Part shown: one piece after another, positions 26,440-40,600 of the stretch | Position numbering within the stretch: the stretch's first letter is position 1 | Layout of the letters: each line of letters opens with the position of its first letter | NCBI GenBank assembly: GCA_013397455.1 | Contig: VYZB01000195.1 | Coordinates: 194,341-258,340 of the forward strand | Source: Crotophaga sulcirostris | Lineage: Eukaryota; Chordata; Aves; Cuculiformes; Crotophagidae | DNA length: 64,000 bases | Reading direction: 5' to 3' | Position numbers and translations under genes: made by a program | Notes under the pieces: generated by a model | What the model saw: the letters and a program-made list of their open reading frames with translations, nothing else | What the model was told of the DNA's origin: nothing | Databases searched by the model: none

Positions 26440-27440
26440 TCAATAAACTCAAGGGCTATGACGCAATGTGGCCCTCAGAACCTTCCGAGCGGAGCTGTTA
26501 ATAGCTTCCTTTCCCAGGACGCGGGTTTGCCCCGTTCACTTATCGACTTTGATGCATTAGTAAAAGAAAGTATCAACCCCTCATAACTCTCAGAAATGAT
26601 ACAATACATCACTTGAAAGTAAGCTAGGATCAACACATTGTTAACTGTTTGATCTCTTGAGTCAAAATTAATGATAGGTGTTTTGCACACAAAAAAATGC
26701 ATGTTAAAAGCCTATTTAAGCTAACTAAAGACATCCATACAACATCAGGGTTGAATTGGAGGTGATTTCCTGCAATGCAGCTGTTATAAGTTTATCAGTC
26801 TGCGGGTGGCAGTAACCAGTAATCATAAGCAGATTGCAGAAGGGTAGGATGGAGCTTATCTTTAAATAGAAGATCTAACTAACTAACTAACTAACTAACT
26901 AAAGAAAACTGGTTGAGAACTAAGTTCATGGTATTATTCACTGGAACACCCAAGGGTCTGTGAGAAGCCAGTTTTCTGTATATTTTACAGAAATGAAATT
27001 ATTCTGAAGGCTTAACTGCTAGGCAGGGAGAAACAAAGGTTCATAATGATTAACAGCAGACCTCCTGCGCTTTTGTATTCACAACATTTACACAATAATG
27101 ATAGCTAATAAGAAATGGCATTAAGAAATTACTTCAACTTTCTCTGCTGAGATGTTGCCATAGGCTGTTGATGAACTTTTAGTTCATTCTCTTGTGACAT
27201 GGAAAGGAAAGATCTGAAATGTAGCATATATTTCAAGCAGAAAAACGATTGAAAAAATTCCAAGAAAACTCTCTGAAGAGCCAAAGAGAAGTGTTGCACT
27301 GCGAGACAATGCCTCTGGACAATTACAGCCTGTTAGTTTTAATGCATCTCAAATTGCTTCCGTCTGCAGCTAATCTGACCACTGCAAACAGTCACTTTTG
27401 CAATGCCCTTTAATTTTTCTGATTTGCGTGTGGGCAGTAT
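26440..27440. promoter_or_regulatory. Candidate conserved non-coding region in the 3' flank
   Basis: About 1 kb of low-repeat sequence is rich in TAAT, CAAT and GATAA-like motifs, including AAGTTTATCAGTC, ACCAGTAATCATAAGC, GGACAATTACAGCC and TTTTAATGCATCTC. The only simple repeat in it is the CTAA run at 26875. Its appearance resembles developmental-gene deserts, but this impression needs an alignment. Confidence 0.2.
26875..26902 (+). repeat. (CTAA)7 microsatellite
   Basis: Seven perfect CTAA units in tandem, preceded by AGAT and followed by AGAAAACTGG. Confidence 0.98.
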
Positions 27441-28914
27441 CTGTTGGTATTAATATGAATGTTTTCCGGATTGAATTAGAGAAAAAAAGAGACAAGCTTT
27501 CAAAGTAACATCAAATTTCTTTGAGAAATGTGAACTCAGGAGCACGTACGAGGCAGTATCGCATCGTGCAGATGATTTAGGGCTGTCCCAGATCGCTGTC
27601 TTGCAAACAAAAAAAGGAGTGCCAGAGGAGTCCCACTGGATCCTCACATCTTCCCAGTACCACTCAACAGTCTCTTTAGCCCTCTTTGTTCTTAATTTTG
27701 TGAATACTCTGCCCTTTCTGGGCGCTGCTTCAGGCACTCCAGCTCAATCCATTAGAATCATGCCCAGCCTCGATGCCCACAGCCAGCAGGGAAACCCCTA
27801 TTTCCTAAGTCACTGACCCATGCAGACCCCCTATTTTCTATAAATTAATTAATCCTTCAAACAGTTAAAGAGTGAGTCAAAATCTTCTTCCATCCCAAAG
27901 CCAGCCAAACACACGCTTTTGTTTTAAACTGACATGACTTTAAAATAGCTACCCTGTTAGCCTTTCCCATCAACAGCTCTGGCTCCTGCTACCTCTCGCT
28001 GCTCGCTCCTGCAAGCAGCCACCTGGCCATGGCTTGTAGGAACTGTGTCATGACTGCTCTTAAACCTGGCTCCTGGAAACTGCAGATCTGGGGAACTTCA
28101 AATTTGCTTTTTATGGAGAGCAGAATGAAAAATGGCAATGACATTTTAACATAAAATTCTGGTACAAATGAATATGTTTTTAAAAATTCTTCACACAGCT
28201 TTCCCTCAAATTTTGCCAAAAATTTAAACCTAAAATAATTCTTTCCCATGTCTGACATCTGTTATTTATTTATACAGCACCTTCTTGTCATAGATGATTT
28301 TTTAATTTCAGAGGTACTTTTCAGTAAAGAAAAAGAACATTATTGATAAAACTCAAAATATGAAATATGATTCAATTAAGACAGTCAGCCATTTCCAGTT
28401 TTTTTGTTTTCTGAATCTTACTCAACAAAACCTCTTAATCGTTTATCTGTAACTATGAGATCAGCTCCCTCCATTCTTCTCCCTAATGGGACCATAAAAT
28501 CCTCAGCTGGCAGATCTGCCTGGATGCCAGGCTGTAAGATGCCAGACATCACAAATATCTGGGGAGAGTAAATTTTCCGTTCAACAAAGTAGCACAGAGA
28601 GAGCAATTTCATTGCCTATGTGAGGACAGGTGGATAGCGGCCAAACGCTTTCCAATTTTTGTTCCCCCTTGTTATTGCTTTAGAAGTGGCCCATCCCAGG
28701 CAGTCCAGTTACTGGTCTGGGACAGCTGGACTGGGCAGAACCTACAGCTACTTGGTGCTTGCCCTCATAACTATTTGCTCCCTGGGTGCAGTTACTCCTT
28801 ACCAGGCTCTTTGACATAAGCTGTGCCTTCATCCATGCAGCGCCAGGGCTCTGCTTGCTTTACATCATATCTCATCCTATCAGTTCCATTAAAAATCCTG
28901 CCACATCTGCAGAA

Positions 28915-29035
28915 CAAAAATTTTACAAACAGGGAAACTGAGGCACCAATGGGTGATGCCTCCTGCCCCAAGCTGTGCAGTTCGTGATGAGAAATAGAGA
29001 TAAAAACTACAGATCCAGCTCCTTCCATATCAGAC
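28915..29035 (-). mobile_element. MIR-like SINE remnant
   Basis: The plus strand shows GGGAAACTGAGGCACC, then GCCCCAAGCTGTGCAG and a diverged remainder ending GATCCAGCTCC. That is the order of the reverse complement of a MIR core (GAAACTGAGGCA, CTTGCCCAAGGTCACACAG, GGATTCGAACCC). It lies in the 3' flank of BMP7. Confidence 0.65.
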
Positions 29036-32000
29036 TGAGTTACATCCTGTTTAAAGTACAGAAGTAACTGTAGCCATTATTGAAGTTCAATTTAGGAACT
29101 TTTTCTGTAGTAGGCTCTGAGATACTCTATTATGTTAATCATTTAAGACATAGTAAGGGCTATGTGAAGGCATTGTGTGGTTTAACACAACCCTTAGAGT
29201 CACAAATTCACTATTAAAACACAGTGTTGTAAGAGTGTGGGAAGTACTGCCTATCCATTTAAACTGGAGGAAAGTCTAGAGGCAGAAAATAGCAAAGTTG
29301 GTCAACAACCAGTTAAGCAGCTCAGCCCACTGTCACTCTATCCCTGCTGCATCACAAAGTGCTGAATTCCTAAATGTGGAACCCAGATGCAAAAATAACA
29401 AAAGACCACATTAAAGTGATGCTAATCATACAAACTGTGGCTCTAGAGGAAGATGCGGAAGTACTTGGGAGGCTGATACAGGACTAGAGGAAAGATAGCA
29501 CAGCCTACAATTGCTTTTTCAAATAACTGTGTGGGGAAAAAGGTTTCTGTGCCTCTACCAAAACTCCTTGTGTGCAGCCTTGGGCATCTGAGGCCATACA
29601 CACACCCCCACACACAGGCAGGGCTCCCAACCCCTTTGCAGATGTGGGGCCTCCCAACCTTCTAGACAAGCTTGGAAGAGGACTGTCTTGGGAGCAGTCC
29701 TTGTTACAGACCTGCCATGGGGTGTCAAAAACCTATGTTTTTTTACACCAGGCTTTCCATGGAACACCCCAGATACCCAACTGGCCATGTGAAAGTAGTG
29801 TAAGCCCCAACTCAGGGGCATGACTGGCCCTCCTGGCTCTCCTTGCTGGAGGCGACAGGACAGGCCTGGCTGCAAGAGCCCCTAGGGGGAGGAAGGCAGG
29901 ACAGATGCAGATGACTCCCAGTCCCCACAAAAAGTCCCTCCACAGCAGGGCCAGGTATGTGGGTAGCTTCTTTTAGCTGACAAAGAAGTCTGTGAAAGAG
30001 TGTGTGATGATACAATAAAGTTAGGTGAAGGTGAACACCTGCATGTACTTAGTAAATGGGTGATTGCTTCATTGGTAAGCTTTCGGGGGTTGGAGCCTGT
30101 GAGAAGGGCAGATACAGGCTCCTCCATGCTTAAGTTACACCACCTGGGGGAGAGCAAATAATGTCCTGTGATTGAGAAAACCTGATGGGTAAATTATCAC
30201 CAAGTGAGGTGAAAATCAGAAGTTGCCAGAAAGGACTGAGCTACAGGATTTTGAAGCAGTTGCTGAGAAGTTGAGCTGAGAGCTCGGCGCTGGATGCTTG
30301 GTAAGAGGAGATAGTGTTTGTCCTGGGGAGGTGAAATGTCTTATGGCCTCTGGTGACTTCAGGAAGGTGTGAGTTCTCCTTTCCCTGCAAGGGTAAAGTG
30401 CTGGTGCTACCTTGATGTTGCAGCTTGTTTCTCATGGGAAGGCTCTGGTGGGGAAATGAAAAAGGTGACTTCTGGTACCGGAGAGATAGATTTTATCTTT
30501 TGTAGTCCTAAATAAAATGATGTAGTATTTCAGAATGACTGAGAAATATGACAATGTAGTTGATGGGGACGTATGGCTGGAGTAGCCAGATCAGGGTCTG
30601 GAGAACCCTGATCTTGTGCAGCGTTGCCACCATGTGTGGGACGCAGCAGATGAACAGCCTCTTCCACCTTTGTCTGTGAGTCTTCAGCCAGCCTGGTTGA
30701 GTCTGGAAGTAGAGGCATTGGGACTGCAGCTTAAAATACTGAGTGAATCCTGTGAGAGGAGTTCCTGCACAGCATTTTTAGAGAAAAGTTATTTTAATTA
30801 TTATTCAAATGATTGATTTGCTTTGTTTTCGCCTTCTTGGTCATGACTAGGGTGGAGGCTGGTTATGTACAAAAGGTAAATTAGGCAGTTGTCTGTGTTG
30901 CTGTGGCTACCAAAATCTGTCTGCTGGGTCTATGTTTTGAGCCTTGTTCTGCTGCTACCATCTCTGCTCTGCTCACTGCAAGGTTGAGTACAACACAGAG
31001 TAGGGGGAAGGTTCCTGTGAGCTCTTCCCACCTTGTAGACAAAATAGTCCTGATTTTTATTTTATTTTTTCTTTAAATTTTGCTGCTGTGTCACAAGCCT
31101 GTCCTCTAAGGAAGAGCAAGTGTTGCTTTATCCATGTTGGTGACCAAAAGCATTGCTTGGAACAAGGGGTGCAGAAACAAGAGTAGGAAGTGGTATTTGC
31201 CTTTGAAATCTGGTTTGCCCTTGTCCTCAGGACAGCAGAGCTCAGTTCTGGCTGGAGTGATATTGCTGGTCTGCACCCCAATCCTGGGCGGGACATGGTG
31301 AGCTTTGTCCTAGAGCAAGCTGATTCCAGCTTTCTGAGTAATGCTGGCTTAGAGGAATAAGCTTTCCTTTGAACTTGTAGACAGAAGTCTGCAACAGCTG
31401 CTCTGCAGTAGATAAGGACAACCACTTTCCAGGCTGATCGTGTTTGGAGACTAATCCTCAGGACATTGTGCAATGAAGGAGCACAGCCCATAGAGGACGG
31501 AGAGTCCTGTTGGTGTGCACACCTGCAGCTGGTGTGGTGGGGTGACAGGAGGAAACTGTCTGATTGAATTTTAGGGCTGTAACACACTAGGTGCGATGTA
31601 AATGGGCAAACCTCTGCTTTGTGTCTCTCTGCTGTGTACCCACAACTGTTTCCTGTTATAGAGACTGGGGAGAAATGCTGTTCTTGCCTGTCAAGCTTGG
31701 GGCATGTCTGCTGAATGTGAAAGTTGCTGTAAACATTTTTTTTTCTTTTTAATGGAAATTACTCGATTACAAACTTTTCTCTTGAAATTTTTGTAGGAAT
31801 ATCTTAAAAGTTGTTATTCCAAATAGCCTCACTAAAATGCTTCTTTGTGCGTGACTTGACTTAAATGTTGCTTTGGTCTCGTGAGAGAGAATGACAGCAT
31901 TCACTCAAAATGAGTGATTTTGGCAGTGTAAATTTTGGGCTTCCTGTAAGGATCACAAAACCCTGTTGATTGTATGTAGTTTCAGAAGGAAAATAGCTTT

Positions 32001-35000
32001 GCATTTCCATCAAAGCTTTGGAGGGGATGTAAAGTATTCTGTACAGATGATCTCTGGGTGTGGGTCACCATGAGTCCAAGCATCTGTGATGCCAAGCACT
32101 GGTCCTTACCAGGAACCAACTAAATCTCTGAGCAAGCTGTCTAACAGAGTGAAGAGCACCTAGTTAATGCTTGGAGCAGGGGTTTTGTGCTGATGTGGCT
32201 TGTGTTGCCTCTTGGCCTTTGTGCATCACAACTTTGTTGACACTTAGAGAAGTTGTGAGCCAAGATTGTCCAAATGGCAATGCCAGCCCACCCTGTGAGG
32301 AGCAGGGCTTGGATATAGAGGCTGCCAGAAATGTGGGTAAGACTGTGGAAATAACCTTTGTAGTCAGAGGTAGTCAGTAGCAGTGGTGGCCATGACTTCA
32401 CTGTGCCCACTGCTCAGCATGAGTAACCAATTCCACGCACTTCCGTGCCAACCATTAATTTCCAGATGGAATGACTAGCACAGTATTTTCCATTTCCAGA
32501 TCTTGTTTGTACTGGCATGATTTAAAATACTTTGTAATTACAGTGGTTCCTATAGTCAAACTGCTAAAGCAATGTATGGTGCTTGGAAGTTTCTTCTTTA
32601 GCTAGCAATTTTGGTAATGACAGTAATTCAGATAATCTATCTTCATGGCCTTGTGGCTTTCAGAAGTATAGGGCTTTTTTTTTTTTCCCTGTAATATAGC
32701 CATGTCTATATATAGCTTGGTGGATATCTAGTATTCTACACGTGTTAAAATAAACTCAACTGAGAAATTCCCGCCTCATCACCATGAACTTTCTGATATT
32801 CTGGTTTTCCCCTGAGCTAAGCAGACTGGATGGAGGTGAAAGAGGCCAGGGCACGTTGAGAAACATTGGCACTGACATGTGAAGCCCTGGGTGTGTGGGG
32901 TGGGCTATCCCCAGAGGAACATGCTGGTGATACCTGACCCAGTGCTACGTTGCTCGTGTCTGCTCTTGAGGACAAAGGGGCCTCAATGAATACAACTTCA
33001 GGCACCAGTTCAGCTTCATTTTGGCCAACAACTCGCAGCACAATAAACAGTTTTGGTGGCCGAATGTGACGACATCCTATTAAACAGGGGAAAATCCTCT
33101 CATTTGGGGAAGATGGCTGAATCCTAAAGCTGTTCTCATTTGCTGGTTAAGCCTACTACAGACAGGGACACTCCTAAATTACTGCTGGGAGAAACTGGTC
33201 AGACAGATCAGAGGCAGACATCTCCCTCACTCTGCAATTATACGTGCTCCTTGCTTTGAGAAGAGGCCAAAGCAAACGGGAAGCAGCAATTAAGGTATGC
33301 CCCATCAGTGGAGACCTAAAGTACAGGGCACGGTGTTTATCAGCTGTTGCTGTACAGAAAAGGTCTCTCCTTAATTCAACTGAAGAGGGAAGAGCTGTAG
33401 CTCAATATTTTTGTGTACTATTCTTTTTTCCCAGAAGTCTTTAATGTGTAGAAGAGGGTGGGAGGGGCAGATGTTTATTAAATATTTTGTATAACACATG
33501 CTGTAGTGTGAAAACCTACTCAGTCCCTGACCCAGAAAACTCTTCTGCAAGTGAGTGTGTGAGACCTTTAGCAAGTTGCTTATTCTTCCTCTCCCTTCAG
33601 TGTCCTGCAGTGTGGGTGGAGATGTCTTTCTTTTCATCTTCTGAGAGGTGCTGCAGCAGAAAAACAGATTTGCTTCCTCAAAGACTGTCACTGCCATCTG
33701 GAGAACATATTTGACCTATGGGCTTAATTTGCCCAGTCTCCCACATCTCCCAAGAAGGAGTCTCCCATCTCTTAACCTGAGGCTGTTACCTCTTGCCCAA
33801 ACAGCAGGTTTCCTAAGGCTTGTTCTTGAGCCAGATGAGAAACATGAAATAAATTAATGGAAAATACAATCTTCTTCCTATGTAAACTAATATCAAAACA
33901 CAGGCTATTAAGAGAGAGTGCTTTGCAAGTACTAATTAATGAGGTTGTCCACATTGCCATTGCAGAGGAGTCAGACTGCAGAGTGCAGTGTGTCACTGAA
34001 GACACAAGTCTCTCTCTGTCTCTCTGGTGTTTTTTTTTTTTTTATTGAGCATCTTGTCAGCTGCTACCAGTAGCCAGAAATCTCACAAAGCTGGGAAGAT
34101 CCAGTTTGTGCCTTGAATTGGTTATGCTTTTCCACCTACTCCTGTGAAGCTGGATCTATTGCTTTTGAGCAGAACTCCCTCCAGCAGCTCTAAAGTGGAG
34201 CTGGCTGCCATTTCTGACTAAAGACTGAAGGGGCTGCAAGATCATGACTGACTGACTGAGGTGGTAGACGTTTGGTAGGTGTTGGGGTAGGGGAATCTCA
34301 ACCTAGAGCCTAGACTTCATCGTCAAGCACACCAACCTCATCAAAGTCTTTTACTACCTTGTCTCATCCTCTCCTGTGGACCCAGTGGGAGAAATTGCAG
34401 GACTTCTGGACCACATTGTGCTGACTCTGTCAAGTGTGGTCTAAGCCCATCCCCACTGATATGGGCTACAAAGAGCTTTGTTTTTTTCCTACAAATGAAA
34501 AATACTACTTTTTTAAAAAAAACTGGAAATAAACAGTTACATGATCCACTAAAATTCATAACAAAGGACAAATTGAATCCTTCATGCTGTGTAACAGCCA
34601 TAAATAAAGGCTTTATGGCTGAGAAGTTGTAGGCAATGTTCCAGCAAAATTGGATTTATTCCCTCCCTACCCCATGCAATATAAATCTCTGGGAATGGGG
34701 GGTTCCAAGGGCTGTTCTAACACAATGTTAACTGCAGCTTCTTAAACCAGACTCCCTGCCAGTATTTATAGTTCATGTTCTGTGCGTGGTATGTGTGTAT
34801 AAACTGCACCAGCTTTTACAGTTGATTTCTCAGTAGTCATGTGAAACTGAAACAACTGATGGGCTGAACTTGGAATTATTTGTGCATTTCTCTAATTTAA
34901 AAAAAAAAAAAGACAAAAAAAAAAGTCTACCTTCCTGTTAGGAAAAAGGTCTATTGATTGAAGCTACCCTGAGTCAATGGTGACCCAACCTCTGCAACTG

Positions 35001-35054
35001 TGGTGTTTCTTCTCACCAAAACCACTGGCTGGGTTTCCAGGGGAACCCTGCAAG

Positions 35055-35646
35055 CTGGATTTCAACATCTGAATGGGCTGGACTGAGCTGAAGCTCCAAA
35101 ACACTTGCCCAATCTGAAGCTGCAACAGAAAAGGTTATGGTCAATTTTTGGTGGTCAGCAAGTGGAATTATTCACTAAAACTTCTTGAATCCAGGTGAAA
35201 GTAGAGTAGTATTACCTGGAAATTGATAAAACACACCAAGAACTGACACTTGACATCCATCATCGGTCAATCAAAAAGGAAAAGTCGTCTTCATGACAAT
35301 GCCTGACCACATCTCACAAATGACTCTGCGGAAGCTGCATGAACCAGACTATGAAACTTTACTTCACCCAATTTACTCACTAGGCCTCTCTCTCACTGAT
35401 TATGATGTTTTCAAGCATCTCAACAACTTCCATAACAAAGCAGCAGCTCAAAACACTTCTGGAGAATTACTTGGTGCTGGGACTCCAGAATTCTATGCTA
35501 CTGGGATAAATAGGCTTGTTTCTTGTTGGCAAAAAAATGCATAGATTCTAATGGTTCTTATTTTGGTTAATAAAATTTATTCTAAATTTTGATATACTGC
35601 TTTAAATTTGATGGTAAAAAATGACAATTATTTTTGCACCAACCTG
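35055..35646 (+). mobile_element. Decayed mariner (Hsmar1-like), 3' portion
   Basis: From about 35090 the three frames together resemble the catalytic half of an Hsmar1-like mariner transposase: EAPKHLP, then KVMVNFWWSASGIIHY after a one-base frameshift, LHDNA, and from 35293 an open frame through MTLRKLHEPDYETLLHPIYS, LTDYDVFKHLNNF and YATGINRLVSCWQKNA. HDNA and TDY are the second and third Asp positions of the DD34D triad. A TGA replaces the Arg codon after HDNA, and part of the GKRFHNQQ region is altered. The right end AATTATTTTTGCACCAACCT at 35626-35645 matches an Hsmar1-type terminal inverted repeat. No left repeat was found, so the element is 5'-truncated and inactive. It may belong to the avian Galluhop-type mariners. 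Confidence 0.88.
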
Positions 35647-37636
35647 CTTCAGGACCAAATATTAGTCAGCAGTGGCAGTAGATCACTCTGAGAAATGAAT
35701 GAACAAATTGGAAGCAAAACTCTTCATATGTCAGTTTTAGATCAGCTGTTTATGTTGGGTTTTGCTCATTTCTTATATCCTTGGTATATAGTCAAAGATG
35801 GAAGCTAAAATGAGGAATTTGTTCTCATTAAGCAATTGCCCAAATAACTTTTTTTTTTTAAAGCAGCTGACTTGTACTTCTGCCCAAAGCAGACAGATGT
35901 AGAGCCCTCAACCTCTCTGCTCTTGCATACAGCTCATCGTAAATGCTGAACAAAATGGCTTAAATTGTTAGAATCTGAGAAATGATATCTTTGAGCTCTG
36001 ACCCTTCATAACCAAATCCAGACACTGTGTGTCTCTGCTTCCACATATTTTATATGAAGCACCTGACACAGCAGCAACGAATAACACAGGAATAAATCCA
36101 GCAGCCTGGAACAGTTTGCCTTCATCAGCTAAGCCAAAGGTCACCTTGCTGGTGTCACCACTAGTGTCTGGCCACTACCAGGGCCACTGTCTAGTCTAGA
36201 CCTTAGCAGACAGATCATGCAGTGGAGGGGACTAATGCCTCTTTGGGACTTTTCATACACCACAACCACAGTGACATCTCAAACCTGTACGTGCTGCTCT
36301 GGAAAGTTAGCATAAACCTCAAATCCTGGGCATAAGCCACAGGTGCTGACATGCAAAAGCACAACAGATCTGCTGAGATCCTGACATCCCCCACTTTTGC
36401 TTAAGAGCTTCTTAAAATAGGACCATTGGCCCAAAGTTATCAGCAGCAAAGAGCTGCTAACTCTGGAGTCACTTCAACTTCCTGTTCAGAAAGGGTAAGT
36501 GCATGGTTTTAATTATAGCAAGCCCATGGACGCTGCAGTGAATACAGCCACTCGCCTCCACCTAATTCCAGGCACAAATGCTCCATTCCCTAAATTACTG
36601 CTGACTGGCCTGGGATTGGGTTTTATTGCAGACAAGCAAGCCAATTCTCCAAGGGTGCGGTTAATTCAAGCAGCCCCATATAGAGCCTTATCCTCCAAAT
36701 AGTTAAATGCTTAACCATGCCCTCAAAAATTAGTCAAGCACAAAGTTACCTTTCTAAGGACTTTTGGGACTCAAGCTGTTGTCTATTTTTCTCTAATTTC
36801 CCCCCCCTCCAATACTTTTCCCTGATGGGGGAAAAAAATTGTGAAGCTGATGAATCTGACTATGACTTGTCTTGTTTTCCTTTCAAACATGAAACCAAAC
36901 TCGAGCTGTCTAAAGATTGCGTTGTCTTCATTTATGACATTGATTCAAACATCAGGATTCTATTAATAGGAGAAAACAGCAGATTTGTCCCAAAGTGGCA
37001 AAACTGACAATATCAAAATAACTCAACCTTACAACTAAAAAGTTTGCTCCCACTGCCTGATCAGCAAATAGACCCTAGGAAACTAGCATGCACACTAGGA
37101 AACAAATCAGTGCACTATACATATGTTATTCAAAACTTCTGATCTTTCTTAGCTGCTGGTTTAGGAATACAAATTCTATTGCATTAAGCAGAAAAAGGGA
37201 ATAGATATTTTTATTTAAAGCAGAGTAACTCAAAGTGGCCATAATAACCCATTTGTGTTGCCTTTGTACTTGGGTAATGAATGACTGCAGTATAAAGTGC
37301 TCCTACTTTTTGCCTCGAGGTCTTGTCAATCATTACCTGATAAATAAAAACTTCAAACAGGCTCCTTTTAGCTTAATTGGGCAAAATTTCTTTCCAAAGG
37401 AACAGCTGAATATAGAGAATAATGTGTTTTAGGCAGCCCTGGAAATCAGCAAGCAGGGTATTTGGATGAAAACATAGAGGATGCAAATTTTGAACTCAGA
37501 AGATGAGTCTCTTTGGTTTTGCTTATCCAGAAAGTGTCTGCTCCCATTGCAGGCAGAGCTGAAAGGATTGAACAGAGCAGCAGAGGAAATCCCGTGGTCG
37601 TTGGCAATGCTGTTGAGCTGTGCTTGTGCGAGCTCT

Positions 37637-37674
<38 letters not shown>

Positions 37675-40600
37675 TTTAGGTTTACAGCTGTAAAAATCAG
37701 AAATTTTAAAATAACGCTAAGGCTTACTTAAATCATTATCTTTTATTATATGAACATTGGCAGCAATGGAGGCAGTTTCCTTTGTAGGGACAGAAGAATC
37801 CTATTGTCAGTACTGGAACAGATCTAAACCAGCTCAATTAAGCAAACATAACATCCTCAAAGTCTGGCCTGAAAGAAAGCTAAAATAACTGATCTATAAA
37901 ATGTTTTAAATGTGCTTTAAAATGTCATTACTCGGATAAATCCAGCAGTTTTGAAGCTGGTTCACTAGAGTTTTACAGCCCTGCCAGTTTATGGCAGTGT
38001 ACGTATTCATGTCAAGAATTCCTCTTCCAGAACAGTAGATGAGGAGACAAAGCCACAGTAGCGCTGTGGACCGAGAGGAGGCTGCAACCGACTCGGGAAC
38101 AGAGTTTTGGCTCCCAGGCTGGGAAAGCTGCTACGAAGAACATCGAGCGAGTTGTGTGTGTTTGTGGCAGGCTGGAAACTAACCAATATTTCATGATATA
38201 AGGCAGGACGTGTTGAAGTTAGTGGTGAAGCTTCTGTTGACTCCAAGACTGGCACTGCAAAGCAGGATGATTTTTCTGGTGGGCTTTTTGTTATCTGTGG
38301 GTTTTTTTTTCCCCCTTGCTGGAACCACCTCTGGCTTATGCTATACCTAAATGCAGACAATTGGGGCCATACAGAGAAATACCAGAAGGTTCTCCTAGAA
38401 TTAGTCTAAGCACATAAAACCTGAGTTTAACTCAATAAAGGTCTGATGCTTTGCTGGTCTTCAGATCAACGCACAAAGCAAATTTACTTATGAATTTGTA
38501 ATTGCTTATAAAAGATGCTAGCTAACTCCAAAAATGTTGATGATTTGGATCATCATCTGGATCAGCAAATACGTAAACTGGTACAACTCTCCTCACAGTT
38601 CAAAGTAAACAAGAACCCAAAAATTGTTATGTCCTGAAGATATAAAGTTTAGTCAATACAGGGATTTAGACCTTTATTTTTTTCAGTTGCCTCCATAACA
38701 ATGCGGTGTGGTATCCACAGTAGGAAACCTCATGCCAGCAGCATCTCCGAAATATGCTAAAACAATCTAAATTAGAAAATGTCAGCTTCTTGGCTGATAT
38801 TCCTTTGGAGTTTCTTTTTTCCTTTCTTGTGCCTCTATAATTTTATTGGGATGACTAAATCTCTGAACTATGTTAGCAGTAAACAGAACTAATTTACCCC
38901 CTGCTTCTTTGAAACAGCTGCTGACAGCTGCACTATAATTCAATCATGGATCTTTGCAGTGCAGTCTGCAAAACATATTCTTTTTTTTTTTGCATTCTTC
39001 CCTCTCTGTTGTATTTGGACTGAAGGAGTCACACCAAATAGCTACATGTGCTGATTCTGCCAGTACACAGAGAAGATCCACATGAAAACAGAGGCTCAAG
39101 ATGAAACATTGCCCAACCAAAAAGGTTCTTTGAATACAGAGAGAATAACCACACAGGTACACCATGTTGTTGGGATATCTTTTGTAGAGTTGCAATGATT
39201 TATTTTAGTAGTTTGTACAAAAGGCTTCTGACAACTGCACTATGAAAAGAACCAGAAATGTGTATGCATTTTTGCCAACTGTTAATAAATATCTTCTTAA
39301 ATAAGGAAATAAATGTGTTTAGGAACCGAGATTCATTTTTCCTGGATGTGATTGAAAAGGAATTCAGAGATGGAAATAAATAATTCTTCTTCCGCTTGTG
39401 ACAACTATTTACATAAAAATGTACAAACAGTGAAGCTGATGTTGAGCCTAGCAACAGAAATCCTGTTATTATGTTTAAAAAAAAAAAACAAACAACAAAA
39501 AAACAAAAAGAAACAAACCCCACAAAATATTTAATATATGAATCCTATACAGCAAGACACCATGGTCCAAGTTAAAAATGCAATACACCAACGCAGTGAC
39601 CACCAACACTGAAACACCCGCAAGAAGAAGTAATCCTTGACTACTAAATAGTGAAAGTTTAGGCATGATTAGCTTTTAACTTTCTAGGCAGCACCTTAAC
39701 TTCCTTTAGGAGGTTTACAGGAGCACTGGTGCATATACGTATACAATGTCAAAAGACAATTCCAGTCTGCGTGATTTCAGTACTTTAAGAGATGCACTGA
39801 GGGCAATTTTGACTTTGTTGTTTATTGTAGATGGTCTTGTCTGCAGGCTCCAGGGAGAGATGATCTTTTGGCTTCAGCTGTTGTCCTGGTCTGTAACTAT
39901 TTGGCCAGTCACTTGGGGCACTTGGAAGTTTGCTGGAGTTGCGCTTGCAGAGTGTGTGCGCTGCCGCCAGGCTGGTCCTGCAGGTATTTGAGTGGCCTGG
40001 GTTGGGCACATCCAGCAATGTGGCAACTGCTTGCTGAGGCACCAGTCCAGAACATACCAATGTCATGGTGAGCTTGCACTTTCCCATGAGCCTAATCCTG
40101 CTACTGAGAAAAACGCTGGGAAAACACCAGTTGACTTAAATGAGATTAGAATTAGACCATCAGAAACAAGTTTCCAACTTATTTCATAGACAGAATTTCT
40201 CTTCCTTTTCTCATTCTTTTTAAAGCGAGGCATCTGCTCTGGATTTGATCTGAGATTTAAAGGAAGTAGAGCAGTGACTGATTTCTAGAACTGGGTGGTT
40301 GCAGTCACTTTTTTCTCTAACTCTCTTCTAAAGCAAGACGTGGAGCCAAGTTCCCACTGCGGCTGCCTTGCCCTGTCCACTCACTGTGCAGAGAGAACCA
40401 TCTCCAGGGATTTATTATGTTCTGACCCCATGTGGTGGAGGTTTAGGTTTTCGAAGCTTGGAGATTTAGAGATGGGTGTACTGAGGGCTTGGTGTTTTGT
40501 TGGACAGAATTTTCATTTTTATCTCCCTGGTGAAATTTATGCCACTCCTGCTTTTGTAATCTCAACATATGCCAAAGGTTTGAATCTGTGATTGGTTACT

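Larger units (their letters stand above)
16086..35054. other. Intergenic: 3' flank of BMP7, middle part
   Basis: No coding gene or structural RNA is recognised in these 19 kb. It includes the candidate block at 26.4-27.4 kb, a MIR-like SINE near 29 kb, a CCATTGACTT-family copy near 21.4 kb, several homopolymer tracts and a perfect 10-bp-stem hairpin at 30588-30614. Confidence 0.75.

Noticed and set aside
31057..31587. 176-codon open frame on the minus strand in the 3' flank
   Set aside because: No domain, odd composition with many Cys and Ser, and nothing to suggest exon structure.
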